The notes under the pieces: model-generated
Databases searched by the model: none
The model's input: only the letters and a program-made list of their open reading frames with translations
Told to the model about the DNA's origin: nothing
Source: Elusimicrobiota bacterium
GTDB lineage: Bacteria > Elusimicrobiota > Elusimicrobia > UBA1565 > UBA9628
Length of the DNA stretch: 21,253 bases
NCBI GenBank assembly: GCA_028871595.1
Contig: JAGWMT010000022.1
Span: forward strand, 1-21,253
Reading direction: 5' to 3'
In this document: in pieces, positions 1-7,557 of the stretch
Numbering within the stretch: the first letter of the stretch is position 1
How the letters are laid out: each line of letters begins with the position of its first letter
Translations under genes and position numbers: made by a program

Positions 1-249
1 GCGGCGCTGGTCGAGGGCTCGTTCCGCGCCGTGGTCTCCCAATTCAGCGACGAGGGCAACCGCGGCACCGCGCACGGGATTTTCCAGTCGGTCGCCGGGG
101 TCCTGGGGTTCGCGGCCAGCGTGCTGGCCGGGGAGCTTTGGGCGCACGTGAGCCCGGCGGCTCCGTTCTGGTTCGGCGCGGCCTGCGCGGCGCTGTCTTC
201 GGCGGCGCTGTTCAGCGCCGTCCCGTCCGCGCCGAATACGAGCGCTTGA
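1..249 (+). CDS. MFS-type transporter, C-terminal fragment (cut by window edge)
   Basis: This is the last 82 codons of a gene that begins before the window. The reading frame is open from base 1 to the TGA at 247-249. The segment reads as the final two transmembrane helices of a major facilitator superfamily permease. An RGTAHGIFQSVAG stretch resembles the G-T-A-x-G loop/helix entry common in late MFS helices; it is followed by a hydrophobic Ala/Gly/Leu helix ending at GELW and a second helix rich in Phe/Ala before a short polar tail. Substrate cannot be judged from this part. Its last 38 bases overlap the 3' end of the convergent endonuclease gene, so both C-termini are encoded by the same DNA. 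Confidence 0.7.
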   Translation, partial: AALVEGSFRAVVSQFSDEGNRGTAHGIFQSVAGVLGFAASVLAGELWAHVSPAAPFWFGAACAALSSAALFSAVPSAPNTSA

Positions 250-1564
250 ACGGGGTCTTGCGCTTCTTGTTCTTGCCCTTGCGCGGAGTGTCGCTGCGCC
301 GGCGGGGGGCGTCCTTCGGCGAGGCCTGAGCGACGATCGCGGCGGCGCGCCGCGGCGCGGGTCCGCCTGCGCGCAGCGCGTCGGCGCCGATGCGGTCGGC
401 CAGGCCCGGGTCGTCCACGAACGGATTGCGGTTGTGCTGGAAGGCCTCGACCTGGTCGTTGCGCGCGCGTTCCTCGATGGTCGGCGGGAAGCGCCGGTTC
501 CAGTCCAGCAAGGTCTCGATCTGCGGGTTCCAGAACGCCGCGGCATGGCCGCCCGGGGCGAAGAACGGCTCGTCCTTGTAGCGCGTGTAGAAGTACAGCA
601 TCGCGCGTGCCACGCGGCCTTTCGTGAAGTCCGGCGGCTCAAAATGGAAATTTCCGCGCTTGGCGCCGGCATTGTTGCTGTAGTCGGCCGGCCCGGTCAC
701 CACGCCGAAGGGCAGGCTGCCGCGCATGCCGTTGGGATGCTCGAAGGTCGCCATCAGATGGTGGAGGTCGGAGCGCATGGGCAGGTCCTGCTTGAACAGG
801 GATTGGGGGAACACGTGCTCCACGTTCATGACCTGGCCGCGGGAGTAGCCGTCGCCGTCCTGGTCGCCCTTCTCCGTGTAGTCATGGCCGTCGGCGCTGG
901 TTCCCGGGACGAAGATTCCGGAGTAGGCGTCCGCCACGCCGTGGACGCCGTTGAGCGCGTGGTTGTCGGCGGTGGAGAACAGGTACTTCGACGCGTCGTG
1001 ATACTCGTGACGCGTCTGCCCGGCCGCGGCGATTTGAGAGACGCGTTGAAGGAGCGCCGTGCCGGAGAGGCCTTGCGTGTTGGGGACCGGCTTGACGGGA
1101 GCGGCGGGGGCGGCCTGGATGCGGACGAACGCGACGCCGCCGGGGACGTTCGTGAGCGCGGGCGAGAAGACGGAACCGGAGCGGGTGGACAGACGGCTGG
1201 AGCCGTCGAAGAGGCGGCCGCCGAAGGAGAGACTGGGAGTTTCCTCCGAGCCCGCGGGACCCGGCAGGCCCATCTTCGGGAAGAATCCGTCCACCGCCGC
1301 GGCCAGCGGCGCGGCGGTGAGCAGCGCGGGAGCCGCCGCCGGAGCGAGGACCGGAGCCGGGGCCAGCGCCGCGGGAAGCGGGGCGGCGGCGGCGAGGGGC
1401 AAAGGGGTCGGCGCCGCAGCGGGGAGGAAAGCGGCCGAAGCGGCGGCCGCGGACGGAGCGGCGGCGAAGGCCGGCGCGATCTCCGGGATCGAGACGCGGA
1501 TTTGGGCGGAAGCGGGGACGGCGGAGAGAAGGAACGCGGCCAACGCGCGGAGGGAGAGTCTCAT
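212..1564 (-). CDS. Secreted endonuclease I family nuclease with Ala/Pro-rich N-terminal region
   Basis: A 450-residue exported nuclease of the endonuclease I (EndA/Pfam Endonuclease_1) family, predicted to cut DNA (and possibly RNA) outside the cytoplasm. Residues 1-21 form a signal peptide ending in PASAQ. Residues about 30-95 are an extreme Ala/Pro low-complexity stretch, and GGRLFDGSS follows at about 115. The catalytic domain spans about 185-395: NVEHVFPQS (about 247) matches the family's N-R/V-E-H-V-x-P-Q-S metal site, followed by DLHHL, an Asn/Arg/PFG segment, FEPPDFTKG-ARA, and the diagnostic NRNPFVDDP near 380. A DQDGDG loop just before the active site could bind a divalent ion. The tail is Lys/Arg rich. 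An in-frame start 14 codons upstream exists, but the ATG at 1564 gives a clean signal peptide and lies 6 bases after a TACACT box. E. coli EndA is about 235 aa; the extra length here is mainly the N-terminal region. Confidence 0.88.
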   Translation of the reverse strand: MRLSLRALAAFLLSAVPASAQIRVSIPEIAPAFAAAPSAAAASAAFLPAAAPTPLPLAAAAPLPAALAPAPVLAPAAAPALLTAAPLAAAVDGFFPKMGLPGPAGSEETPSLSFGGRLFDGSSRLSTRSGSVFSPALTNVPGGVAFVRIQAAPAAPVKPVPNTQGLSGTALLQRVSQIAAAGQTRHEYHDASKYLFSTADNHALNGVHGVADAYSGIFVPGTSADGHDYTEKGDQDGDGYSRGQVMNVEHVFPQSLFKQDLPMRSDLHHLMATFEHPNGMRGSLPFGVVTGPADYSNNAGAKRGNFHFEPPDFTKGRVARAMLYFYTRYKDEPFFAPGGHAAAFWNPQIETLLDWNRRFPPTIEERARNDQVEAFQHNRNPFVDDPGLADRIGADALRAGGPAPRRAAAIVAQASPKDAPRRRSDTPRKGKNKKRKTPFKRSYSARTGRR

Positions 1565-1570
1565 GCCCGG

Positions 1571-1576
1571 AGTGTA
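1571..1576 (-). promoter_or_regulatory. -10 box (TACACT) of endonuclease gene, predicted leaderless start
   Basis: On the minus strand TACACT is followed by exactly six bases and then the ATG. The transcription start would fall at or next to the start codon. No Shine-Dalgarno sequence and no clear -35 are seen. Confidence 0.5.
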
Positions 1577-1671
1577 GCGTTCGTTCCGCGCGGGCGGGTG
1601 GGCCATTGGTCCCGCTCCCGCGGAGTTAAACGGCCCAGGGACATTTCGCCGCCGGAGCCTTCCAGAGTTGC

Positions 1672-1677
1672 TATACT
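1672..1677 (+). promoter_or_regulatory. -10 box (TATACT) upstream of DEAD-box helicase
   Basis: TATACT lies 12 bases before the helicase ATG, predicting a leader of only about 5 bases. No TTGACA-like -35 is visible at the right spacing and no Shine-Dalgarno sequence precedes the ATG. Confidence 0.45.
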
Positions 1678-1689
1678 GATCAAGACGCC

Positions 1690-2931
<1,242 letters not shown>

Positions 2932-2986
2932 CCGCCGTTCTCCCGCCCGCCGTCCAACGCCCCCGTCGTACGCGCCGGAGCGCTCC

Positions 2987-3175
2987 ATGACCCAAGCCGC
3001 GAAGATTTCGTCCCGCATCGCGGAATTGGAGGCGGAGTTGGAGAAGGAGTTGCCGGCTCCGGTCATCTATTCGCTGGCGCTGCCGCACTTGCGCTACCAT
3101 GATTTCGCGGACTTCGGCGTCGCCGAAGCCTACCGCGCGAAGTGGAAGAAGCTGCGGGCCGAGCTGACGTCCTAG
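2987..3175 (+). CDS. Small hypothetical protein with N-terminal coiled coil (62 aa)
   Basis: I do not recognise this family. The product is 62 residues, with no signal peptide or membrane span. Residues 6-22 (ISSRIAELEAELEKELP) form a charged heptad-like helix likely to be a coiled coil, and the C-terminal part (AYRAKWKKLRAELTS) is another amphipathic helix. A GGAG six bases before the ATG supports translation. It begins 55 bases after the helicase stop, so co-transcription is likely, and a role as a helicase-associated adaptor is only a guess. Its stop overlaps the stop of the convergent pseudouridine synthase gene by four bases. Confidence 0.55.
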   Translation: MTQAAKISSRIAELEAELEKELPAPVIYSLALPHLRYHDFADFGVAEAYRAKWKKLRAELTS

Positions 3176-3747
3176 GCGCGCGTCGCCGGGGCGACCTCGG
3201 CCCGGTCCACCCAGCGCCATTTCCCTGGGGCCAGTTCACCGATCTTCAGGTTCCCGATCCCGGCGCGCACCAGGCGCAGGGTCGGATGGCCGACCGCGGC
3301 GGTCATGCGGCGGACCTGGCGGTTGCGCCCTTCGGTCAGGATCAGTTCGATCCAGGCGGTGGGCACGTTGAGGCGGAAGCGGATGGGGGGATCGCGCGGG
3401 GGCAGGTCCGGGTCCGCGTCGAGGCGCCGCGCCTTGCACGGCAAGGTGGGCCCGTCGGAAAGCGCCAGGCCGCGGGACAGCTTCTTGAGGGTTTCGTCGT
3501 CGGGAATCCTCTCGACTTGGGCCCAGTAGGTGCGCGGGTGGCCGCGGCGCGGCTCGGTCAGGCGGTGGTTGAGTCCGCCGTCGTCGGTCAGCAGCAGGAG
3601 GCCCTCGCTGTCGTGGTCCAGGCGTCCCGCGGGATAGACGCCCGAGGGCAGGCTGAACTTCGAGAGCCCCGGCTTGTCGTCGTTCGACGTGAACTGGGAC
3701 AGGTAGCCGTAGGGCTTATAAAGGAGGACGATGCGCGTCTTGGCCAC
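3172..3747 (-). CDS. rluE: rRNA pseudouridine synthase, RluE/RsuA family
   Basis: A 191-residue single-domain enzyme that isomerises uridine to pseudouridine in rRNA; E. coli RluE modifies U2457 of 23S rRNA. The start chosen is the GTG at 3747, four bases after the upstream gene's stop, because the reading frame further upstream lies inside that gene and looks like read-through. The protein opens with KTRIVLLYKPYGYLSQFT, equivalent to the RluE N-terminus, so the S4 domain of RsuA/RluB is absent, as expected for RluE. The active-site motif is GRLDHDSEGLLLLT with the catalytic Asp at about residue 44. LNDGPTL-like (SDGPTLPCKARRL) and EGRNRQVRRMTAAVGHPTLRLVR motifs complete the family signature. 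Forms a probable two-gene unit with the preceding secreted-protein gene. Confidence 0.88.
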   Translation of the reverse strand: MAKTRIVLLYKPYGYLSQFTSNDDKPGLSKFSLPSGVYPAGRLDHDSEGLLLLTDDGGLNHRLTEPRRGHPRTYWAQVERIPDDETLKKLSRGLALSDGPTLPCKARRLDADPDLPPRDPPIRFRLNVPTAWIELILTEGRNRQVRRMTAAVGHPTLRLVRAGIGNLKIGELAPGKWRWVDRAEVAPATRA

Positions 3748-3751
3748 CGGA

Positions 3752-4141
3752 TCAGCCGGTCTTGCGCGCGCCGGTGAAGACGTAGCGCGACACGCGCCCG
3801 TCCTTGCCGCGGACGATGACCATGCCCTCGATGCGCTCGCCCTCGACGCGCCCGGTCCACTCCATCGCGTCACGGCCGTCCCCGGCCATGACCATGGAGA
3901 ACAAGGTCGCGCCGGACTCCTTGTTCGTTTCGTAGCGCGTGGGCGCGTAGCCTTTCGCCACCTCGCCCGCGGCGGCGGCCTTGCCGGCGTCGAACACCAA
4001 GGTGTCCGCGGTGGAGCCCCAGTGGAAGAAACCTTCTTCCTTCAGCTTCACGTCCCAGGCCGTGCCGTCCATCGGGCCGCCGAAGAGGGAGACGTAGAGC
4101 ATGTTCGCGGCGGTCAGGAAGATCCGGACGATGCTCTGCAT
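3752..4141 (-). CDS. Small secreted or membrane-anchored beta-rich hypothetical protein (129 aa)
   Basis: No named family is recognised with certainty. The first about 20 residues (MQSIVRIFLTAANMLYVSLFG) are hydrophobic and could be a signal sequence or membrane anchor. The rest alternates short beta-strand-like segments: MDGTAWDVKL, DTLVFDAGK, GYAPTRYETNK, EWTGRVEGERIEGMVIV, and SRYVFTGARK. This MDGT-W-V...W-G-V-G-x-I-x-G-x-V pattern resembles small lipocalin-like beta-barrel proteins that I recall as hypothetical proteins in environmental genomes, so an extracytoplasmic lipocalin-like fold is inferred. An extended -10-like box lies eight bases before the ATG. It is divergent from the Deg-like protease (82 bases between starts) and is followed four bases later by rluE. 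Confidence 0.65.
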   Translation of the reverse strand: MQSIVRIFLTAANMLYVSLFGGPMDGTAWDVKLKEEGFFHWGSTADTLVFDAGKAAAAGEVAKGYAPTRYETNKESGATLFSMVMAGDGRDAMEWTGRVEGERIEGMVIVRGKDGRVSRYVFTGARKTG

Positions 4142-4149
4142 GCCCCACG

Positions 4150-4155
4150 CTTATA
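4150..4155 (-). promoter_or_regulatory. -10 box (TATAAG, extended TG-n) of the 129-aa gene
   Basis: On the minus strand TGtTATAAG is an extended -10 element eight bases before the ATG at 4141. A start of transcription at the initiation codon, or one or two bases before it, is predicted. The sequence between contains no useful Shine-Dalgarno. Confidence 0.45.
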
Positions 4156-4211
4156 ACAGGAGATCGGTGCGGGCGCAAGGCCCAGGCGTGGCGCGCCCGC
4201 GCGCGGCTTGC

Positions 4212-4217
4212 TACGAT
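4212..4217 (+). promoter_or_regulatory. -10 box (TACGAT) of Deg-like protease, predicted leaderless start
   Basis: TACGAT is followed by six bases and the ATG at 4224. No ribosome binding site is seen. The arrangement matches those at 1571, 11063, 12346, 12438, 17330 and 19296. Confidence 0.5.
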
Positions 4218-4223
4218 GTGCGG

Positions 4224-5660
4224 ATGAACGCCCTCCTGATCCTCCTGTTGTCTCTCGCGTCCGTCCCGGCGCGCGCCTCCGACGCCGGCCCGCGCCACGC
4301 GACGGTGCAGATCAATTTCGTTTCCCGCGAGCCGGACTGGAGCCTGCCCTGGCAGTTCGCGCATCAGCAGTCCGGATCGGGCTCCGGTGTGATCATCGCG
4401 GGGCATAGGATCCTGACGAACGCGCACATCGTGGCGGACGCCATGTATCTGACGGTGCGCAAGGCCGGCGACGCGCGCAATTACGCGGCCCATGTCCAAT
4501 TCGTCGCGCACGACGGGGAGACGGCGCTGTTGACCGTGGACGATCCGGCCTTCTTCAAAGGCGCCGCCCCGGCCGAATTCGGAGATCTGCCGTCTCCCGG
4601 CGACAAGCTGGTGGTGTACGGCTTTCCCACGGGCGGCTCCGAGCTGTCCACCACGGAGGGCGTCGTGTCGCGCGTGGGCGCGGTGACCTACTCGCACTCG
4701 AGCCGGCGCCTCCTCGCGATCCAGACCGACGCCGCGATCAACCCGGGCAACTCCGGCGGGCCGGTGTTCAAGGACGGGAAGGTCGTGGGCATCGCCTTCC
4801 AGCATCTGGTCAGCCCGGGGGCGGAGAACATCGGCTACATCGTCCCGGTGCCGATCATCCGGCGCTTCCTGGACGACGTGAAGGACGGGTCGTATCACGG
4901 GATTCCGGCGCTGGGCGTGAACTGGCAAGAGACGGAGAATCCGGCCCTGAGAACTTCCCTGGGTTTGGCCGACGACGAGACCGGCGTCCTCGTCACTCGC
5001 ATCCAGTTCGGCTCGTCGGCGTGGGGCGTTCTCCGGGAGGGGGACGTCCTCGTCAAGCTCGACGGCGTGCCGATTGCGCAGAACGGCACCGTGCCGCTGC
5101 GCCGCGACGAGCGCGTGGACCTGGGCGACCTGGTCGCGCGCCGGCAGATCGGCGAGACCTTGGACGCGGTCGTCGTCCGCGGCGGCAAGCCGCTGACGCT
5201 GAAGATCACGCTCAAGAAGCTGGTCGAGCTGGTGCCCGGCCCGCAGCACGACGTCCTTCCCAGCTACTTCATCATGGGCGGGTTCGTGTTCATGCCGCTG
5301 TCGGAGGACTTCTTCCGCGCCCACGGCGGCGGCACCTACCGCCTGCGCTCGCTCGCCGCCGACGACGTGGCCACGCCGGAGCGCACCCAGGTGGTCGTCC
5401 TGTCCCAGGTCCTGGCCGACGACGTGAATCGCGGCTACCACGGCTGGGGTTTGATGGCCGTGGAGAAGCTCAACGGACGGCCCATCGGGGACATGAAGGC
5501 CCTCGTCGAGGCGGCCGCGCACCCGGTGGACGGGCGCCAGGTCATCGATTTCGACAACGGCACGCGCGCGGTCCTGGACGCGGCCGCGGCGGCCAAGGCC
5601 CTGCCCGCGATCCTGGCGCGCTACGGCGCGGCGAAGGACCGTTCCGTCGATCTGAACTGA
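4224..5660 (+). CDS. Secreted Deg/HtrA-type serine protease, Deg9-like, two PDZ-type domains
   Basis: A 478-residue exported S1C-family protease, probably acting in envelope protein quality control. Residues 1-18 are a signal peptide (ending ARAS). The trypsin-like domain covers about 25-225, with NAHIV (His68) and NPGNSGGP (Ser177). The usual catalytic Asp position (D in the D-L-A-L-L motif) reads Glu99 in HDGETALLTVD, with Asp97 two residues earlier. A PDZ domain follows (about 230-333) and a second PDZ-like C-terminal domain (about 340-478). Long stretches such as YGFPTGGSELSTTEG, ENIGYIVPVPIIRRFL, LGVNWQ-ENP and VLSQVLADDVNRGY match the plant Deg9/bacterial Deg9-like subfamily rather than classical DegP. 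The ATG at 4224 is chosen over an upstream in-frame start because it gives the signal peptide and sits six bases after TACGAT. The last 40 bases overlap olsA on the other strand. Confidence 0.88.
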   Translation: MNALLILLLSLASVPARASDAGPRHATVQINFVSREPDWSLPWQFAHQQSGSGSGVIIAGHRILTNAHIVADAMYLTVRKAGDARNYAAHVQFVAHDGETALLTVDDPAFFKGAAPAEFGDLPSPGDKLVVYGFPTGGSELSTTEGVVSRVGAVTYSHSSRRLLAIQTDAAINPGNSGGPVFKDGKVVGIAFQHLVSPGAENIGYIVPVPIIRRFLDDVKDGSYHGIPALGVNWQETENPALRTSLGLADDETGVLVTRIQFGSSAWGVLREGDVLVKLDGVPIAQNGTVPLRRDERVDLGDLVARRQIGETLDAVVVRGGKPLTLKITLKKLVELVPGPQHDVLPSYFIMGGFVFMPLSEDFFRAHGGGTYRLRSLAADDVATPERTQVVVLSQVLADDVNRGYHGWGLMAVEKLNGRPIGDMKALVEAAAHPVDGRQVIDFDNGTRAVLDAAAAAKALPAILARYGAAKDRSVDLN

Positions 5661-6394
5661 AATGCGGGCGCGCCGCGCCGCGCGCGGAGCGATGCGACGA
5701 CGGCGGCGCGCGTCTGGAACGCCAGTTCCTCGCGGGTCCGGCCGTGGCCGCTCAGCGCGGGGGTGAAATCCAACTCCACCGTGATCTCTCGCTCACCCAG
5801 GACGCGAAGCAAATGCGACAGGAATTTGTCATCGCCGACGAACGGCGCGACGGCCGCCGCGCCGGGCCGGCTCGGATAGAACACCGCCACGGGCTGAACG
5901 TCGCAGCCCAGCCGCGCCGGCGCGTCGAACAGCGCGGACTTGAACGCCAGGACCTCGTCGCCGACCGTGGAGGTTCCTTCCGGGAAGACAGCGACGCTGC
6001 GGCCCTCGGCCAGGCGCAGCGTGGCGGCCTCCGTCGCGCGGGCCGCGGCGCGCGGCGAGCCGCGCTTCAGGAACAAAGTTCCCGCGGCCGCGGCGATGCG
6101 TCCGATCACAGGCCAGCGCGCGACTTCGGATTTCGCCACGAAGCCGAGCGGCGAAACGGACTGGAGGGCGACCGCCTCCAGCCACGATACATGGTTGGCG
6201 GCCCACAGCGCCGGGGCCCGCGTCGGCGCGCCGATTCGGACCACGCGCAGGGCCAGGATCCGGCAGGCGATCCGGGACCAGCCGCGAGCGAACCGTTCGT
6301 CGAGCCCGTCCGGACGGAGCGAGGCCAGGATCGCGCCGAGCGCGAGATGGACCGCGAGCAGCGTCCCCTTCACGATCATCCGGATCAGGCGCAC
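5621..6394 (-). CDS. olsA: Lyso-ornithine lipid / 1-acylglycerol-3-phosphate O-acyltransferase (PlsC family)
   Basis: A 257-residue membrane-associated PlsC-type acyltransferase. An N-terminal hydrophobic segment (residues about 5-26) would anchor it to the inner membrane. Motif I is NHVSWLEA, so the usual H-x4-D reads H-x4-E. Motif II-like FVAKSEVARWPVIG, LFLKRGS and motif III FPEGTST are present. Alone it could be a phosphatidic-acid-forming PlsC. Its 10-base overlap with olsB immediately upstream argues for OlsA, which adds the second (ester-linked) fatty acid to lyso-ornithine lipid using acyl-ACP. Ornithine lipids are phosphorus-free membrane lipids, often made under phosphate limitation. 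The start ATG at 6394 is within the end of olsB, giving translational coupling. The 3' end overlaps the protease gene by 40 bases. Confidence 0.82.
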   Translation of the reverse strand: MRLIRMIVKGTLLAVHLALGAILASLRPDGLDERFARGWSRIACRILALRVVRIGAPTRAPALWAANHVSWLEAVALQSVSPLGFVAKSEVARWPVIGRIAAAAGTLFLKRGSPRAAARATEAATLRLAEGRSVAVFPEGTSTVGDEVLAFKSALFDAPARLGCDVQPVAVFYPSRPGAAAVAPFVGDDKFLSHLLRVLGEREITVELDFTPALSGHGRTREELAFQTRAAVVASLRARRGAPAFQFRSTERSFAAP

Positions 6395-7140
6395 GCGCCC
6401 GCCTGCGGCCGCTTGTTCAGGAAGCGGCGCGCGTAGCGGGCCGCCAACTTCTCGACCGGGACCATCACGAAGAAGTCGGCGACGCCGAACTCCGGGTCCC
6501 AGGACGGCTCCCCGCCTATGCGCGCGCCGAGACGCAAATAGGCCGCCAGCAGCGGCGGGAGCGCCGCGTCGCGCGCCGGGCCTGCCGGATCACGCGGTAC
6601 GGGGCGGCGCGGAAAAACCCGCGCGCTCTCCATGGACCAGTAGGCCTTGAGCGCGGCGTTCAGAGGCCGCAAGGCCTCGGTCTCGGGATCGAACGGCACG
6701 CTCGCGCAGCCGATCAAGGTGTCGGCTCCGCGCGCGGCGGCTTCCCTGGCCAGCCCGGTCCACAGCGCGGAAAGGGTGGCGCCGTCGCGCCGGTCCTGGG
6801 TCACGCAGGTCCGGCCGACTTCCAGGATGCGTCCCGGCAAAGTCAGCGGCCGGGTCAGGTCGAACTCTTGCTGGGAGTAGAAACCGCCGGCGGCCAGAGC
6901 GTCGGACGCGCTCAGCAGCCGGGCCGTGGCGACCACTCGACCCTCCGCGCCTTCGCGCACGAGCAGGTGGGCGCAGTGCACATCGAAGCGGTCCACGTCC
7001 AGCCGGCCGGCGGCGGAGGGCAGGCGCGCGCCCATCTCCTCGGCGAACACGCGGTAGCGGAGGCGCTGGGCCTCGATCACGTCGGACGTCTCGCGCGTCA
7101 CGTAGGCGGTCAGGGACGGCTTCTCGATGTCGGCATTCAT
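6385..7140 (-). CDS. olsB: L-ornithine N-alpha-acyltransferase OlsB (GNAT superfamily)
   Basis: A 251-residue GNAT-fold acyltransferase of the OlsB/putative hemolysin family. It transfers a 3-hydroxyacyl group from ACP to the alpha-amino group of ornithine, giving lyso-ornithine lipid. Family signatures seen in order are RLRYRVFAEEMGARL (about 26-40), DRFDVHCAHLLVRE, VVATARLLS, GGFYSQQEFDL, GRILEVGRTCV, LSALWTGL, LIGCASVPFD, and near the end LPPLLAAYLRLGARIGGEPSWD...VADFFVMVP. The start ATG at 7140 follows GAGGTG with good spacing. It is the first gene of an olsB-olsA pair and is divergent from the bufferin operon, with 161 bases between them. A hydroxy-acid-specific N-acyltransferase for another amine is possible, but the olsA partner makes ornithine lipid the best reading. 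Confidence 0.85.
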   Translation of the reverse strand: MNADIEKPSLTAYVTRETSDVIEAQRLRYRVFAEEMGARLPSAAGRLDVDRFDVHCAHLLVREGAEGRVVATARLLSASDALAAGGFYSQQEFDLTRPLTLPGRILEVGRTCVTQDRRDGATLSALWTGLAREAAARGADTLIGCASVPFDPETEALRPLNAALKAYWSMESARVFPRRPVPRDPAGPARDAALPPLLAAYLRLGARIGGEPSWDPEFGVADFFVMVPVEKLAARYARRFLNKRPQAGACA

Positions 7141-7301
7141 AAGCTCACCTCTGGTTCGGTTTCGCAGTGATTGTGCCCCGGACGCCCCGCCCGCGCCGTA
7201 TCGGCCGCGTGACGGACGGGTCAGGAAATTGTTTGATGGGGTGAAATGCCGCGGGGGCCCGGGACACTCACCGGGGACGTATTATTCGAACGAGGAGAAC
7301 C
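7141..7301. promoter_or_regulatory. Divergent regulatory region between olsB and the bufferin operon
   Basis: 161 bases without a gene separate the two divergent starts. On the minus side olsB has a GAGGTG ribosome site. On the plus side GAGGAG precedes the precursor ATG by four bases, and TATTAT at 7280-7285 is a possible -10. No TTGACA-like -35 is present for it, which would suit recognition by the operon's own ECF sigma factor, but I cannot define that sigma factor's target here. Confidence 0.4.
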
Positions 7302-7556
7302 ATGGACAAGAAAACCGTGCTGGCGACGGCGGCGTTGGCGGCGTTGGCGATGGCGGCGGGCTGCGCCCACACCGGCGGCGCCTCGGCGTCGGCCGCGAAG
7401 GGCGAGTGCTACGGCGTGAATTCGTGCAAGGGCACCGGCGAGTGCGGCGGCCCGGGACACGCGTGCGCCGGGCAGAACTCCTGCAAGGGGCAGGGCTGGA
7501 TTTCCCTGGCCAAGGACGTCTGCGAAGGCAAGGGCGGCACGTACAAGAAAGGCTGA
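7302..7556 (+). CDS. Bufferin-type Cys-rich RiPP precursor (BufA-like), possible lipoprotein
   Basis: An 84-residue exported, cysteine-rich peptide, the predicted substrate of the DUF692 enzyme encoded next to it. Residues 1-20 are a signal peptide ending AMAAG, followed by Cys21, which makes a plausible lipobox. The mature part holds six further cysteines, at 36, 42, 48, 55, 61 and 74, in a Gly/Lys-rich context. Two copies of a C-x-G-x-N-S-C-K-G-x-G unit (CYGVNSCKGTG and CAGQNSCKGQG) show an internal duplication. CYGVNSCKG...CKGQGW matches what I know of the BufA2 group of periplasmic bufferins, in which an MNIO enzyme oxidises cysteines (thiooxazole formation reported) and the product binds copper. 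GAGGAG is well spaced before the ATG. The next gene starts one base after the stop. It lacks the EGKCG repeats of the HvfA oxazolone/thioamide group. Confidence 0.8.
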   Translation: MDKKTVLATAALAALAMAAGCAHTGGASASAAKGECYGVNSCKGTGECGGPGHACAGQNSCKGQGWISLAKDVCEGKGGTYKKG

Positions 7557-7557
7557 C

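Noticed and set aside
1300..1460. Apparent GCG/GCC-rich repeat tract inside the endonuclease gene
   Set aside because: It is the coding sequence of the Ala/Pro-rich region and has no fixed repeat unit or spacer, so it is neither a tandem repeat array nor a CRISPR.
3748..3873. Longer N-terminus for the pseudouridine synthase
   Set aside because: The extension overlaps the upstream gene in another frame and is Ser/Ala/Arg-rich with no family similarity. RluE-type proteins begin near the chosen GTG.
7302..7556. Precursor as an HvfA-type oxazolone/thioamide metallophore
   Set aside because: HvfA-type precursors carry repeated EGKCG units. This protein has only a single CEGKGG near the end and instead the C-x-G-x-N-S-C-K-G pattern of the bufferin type.
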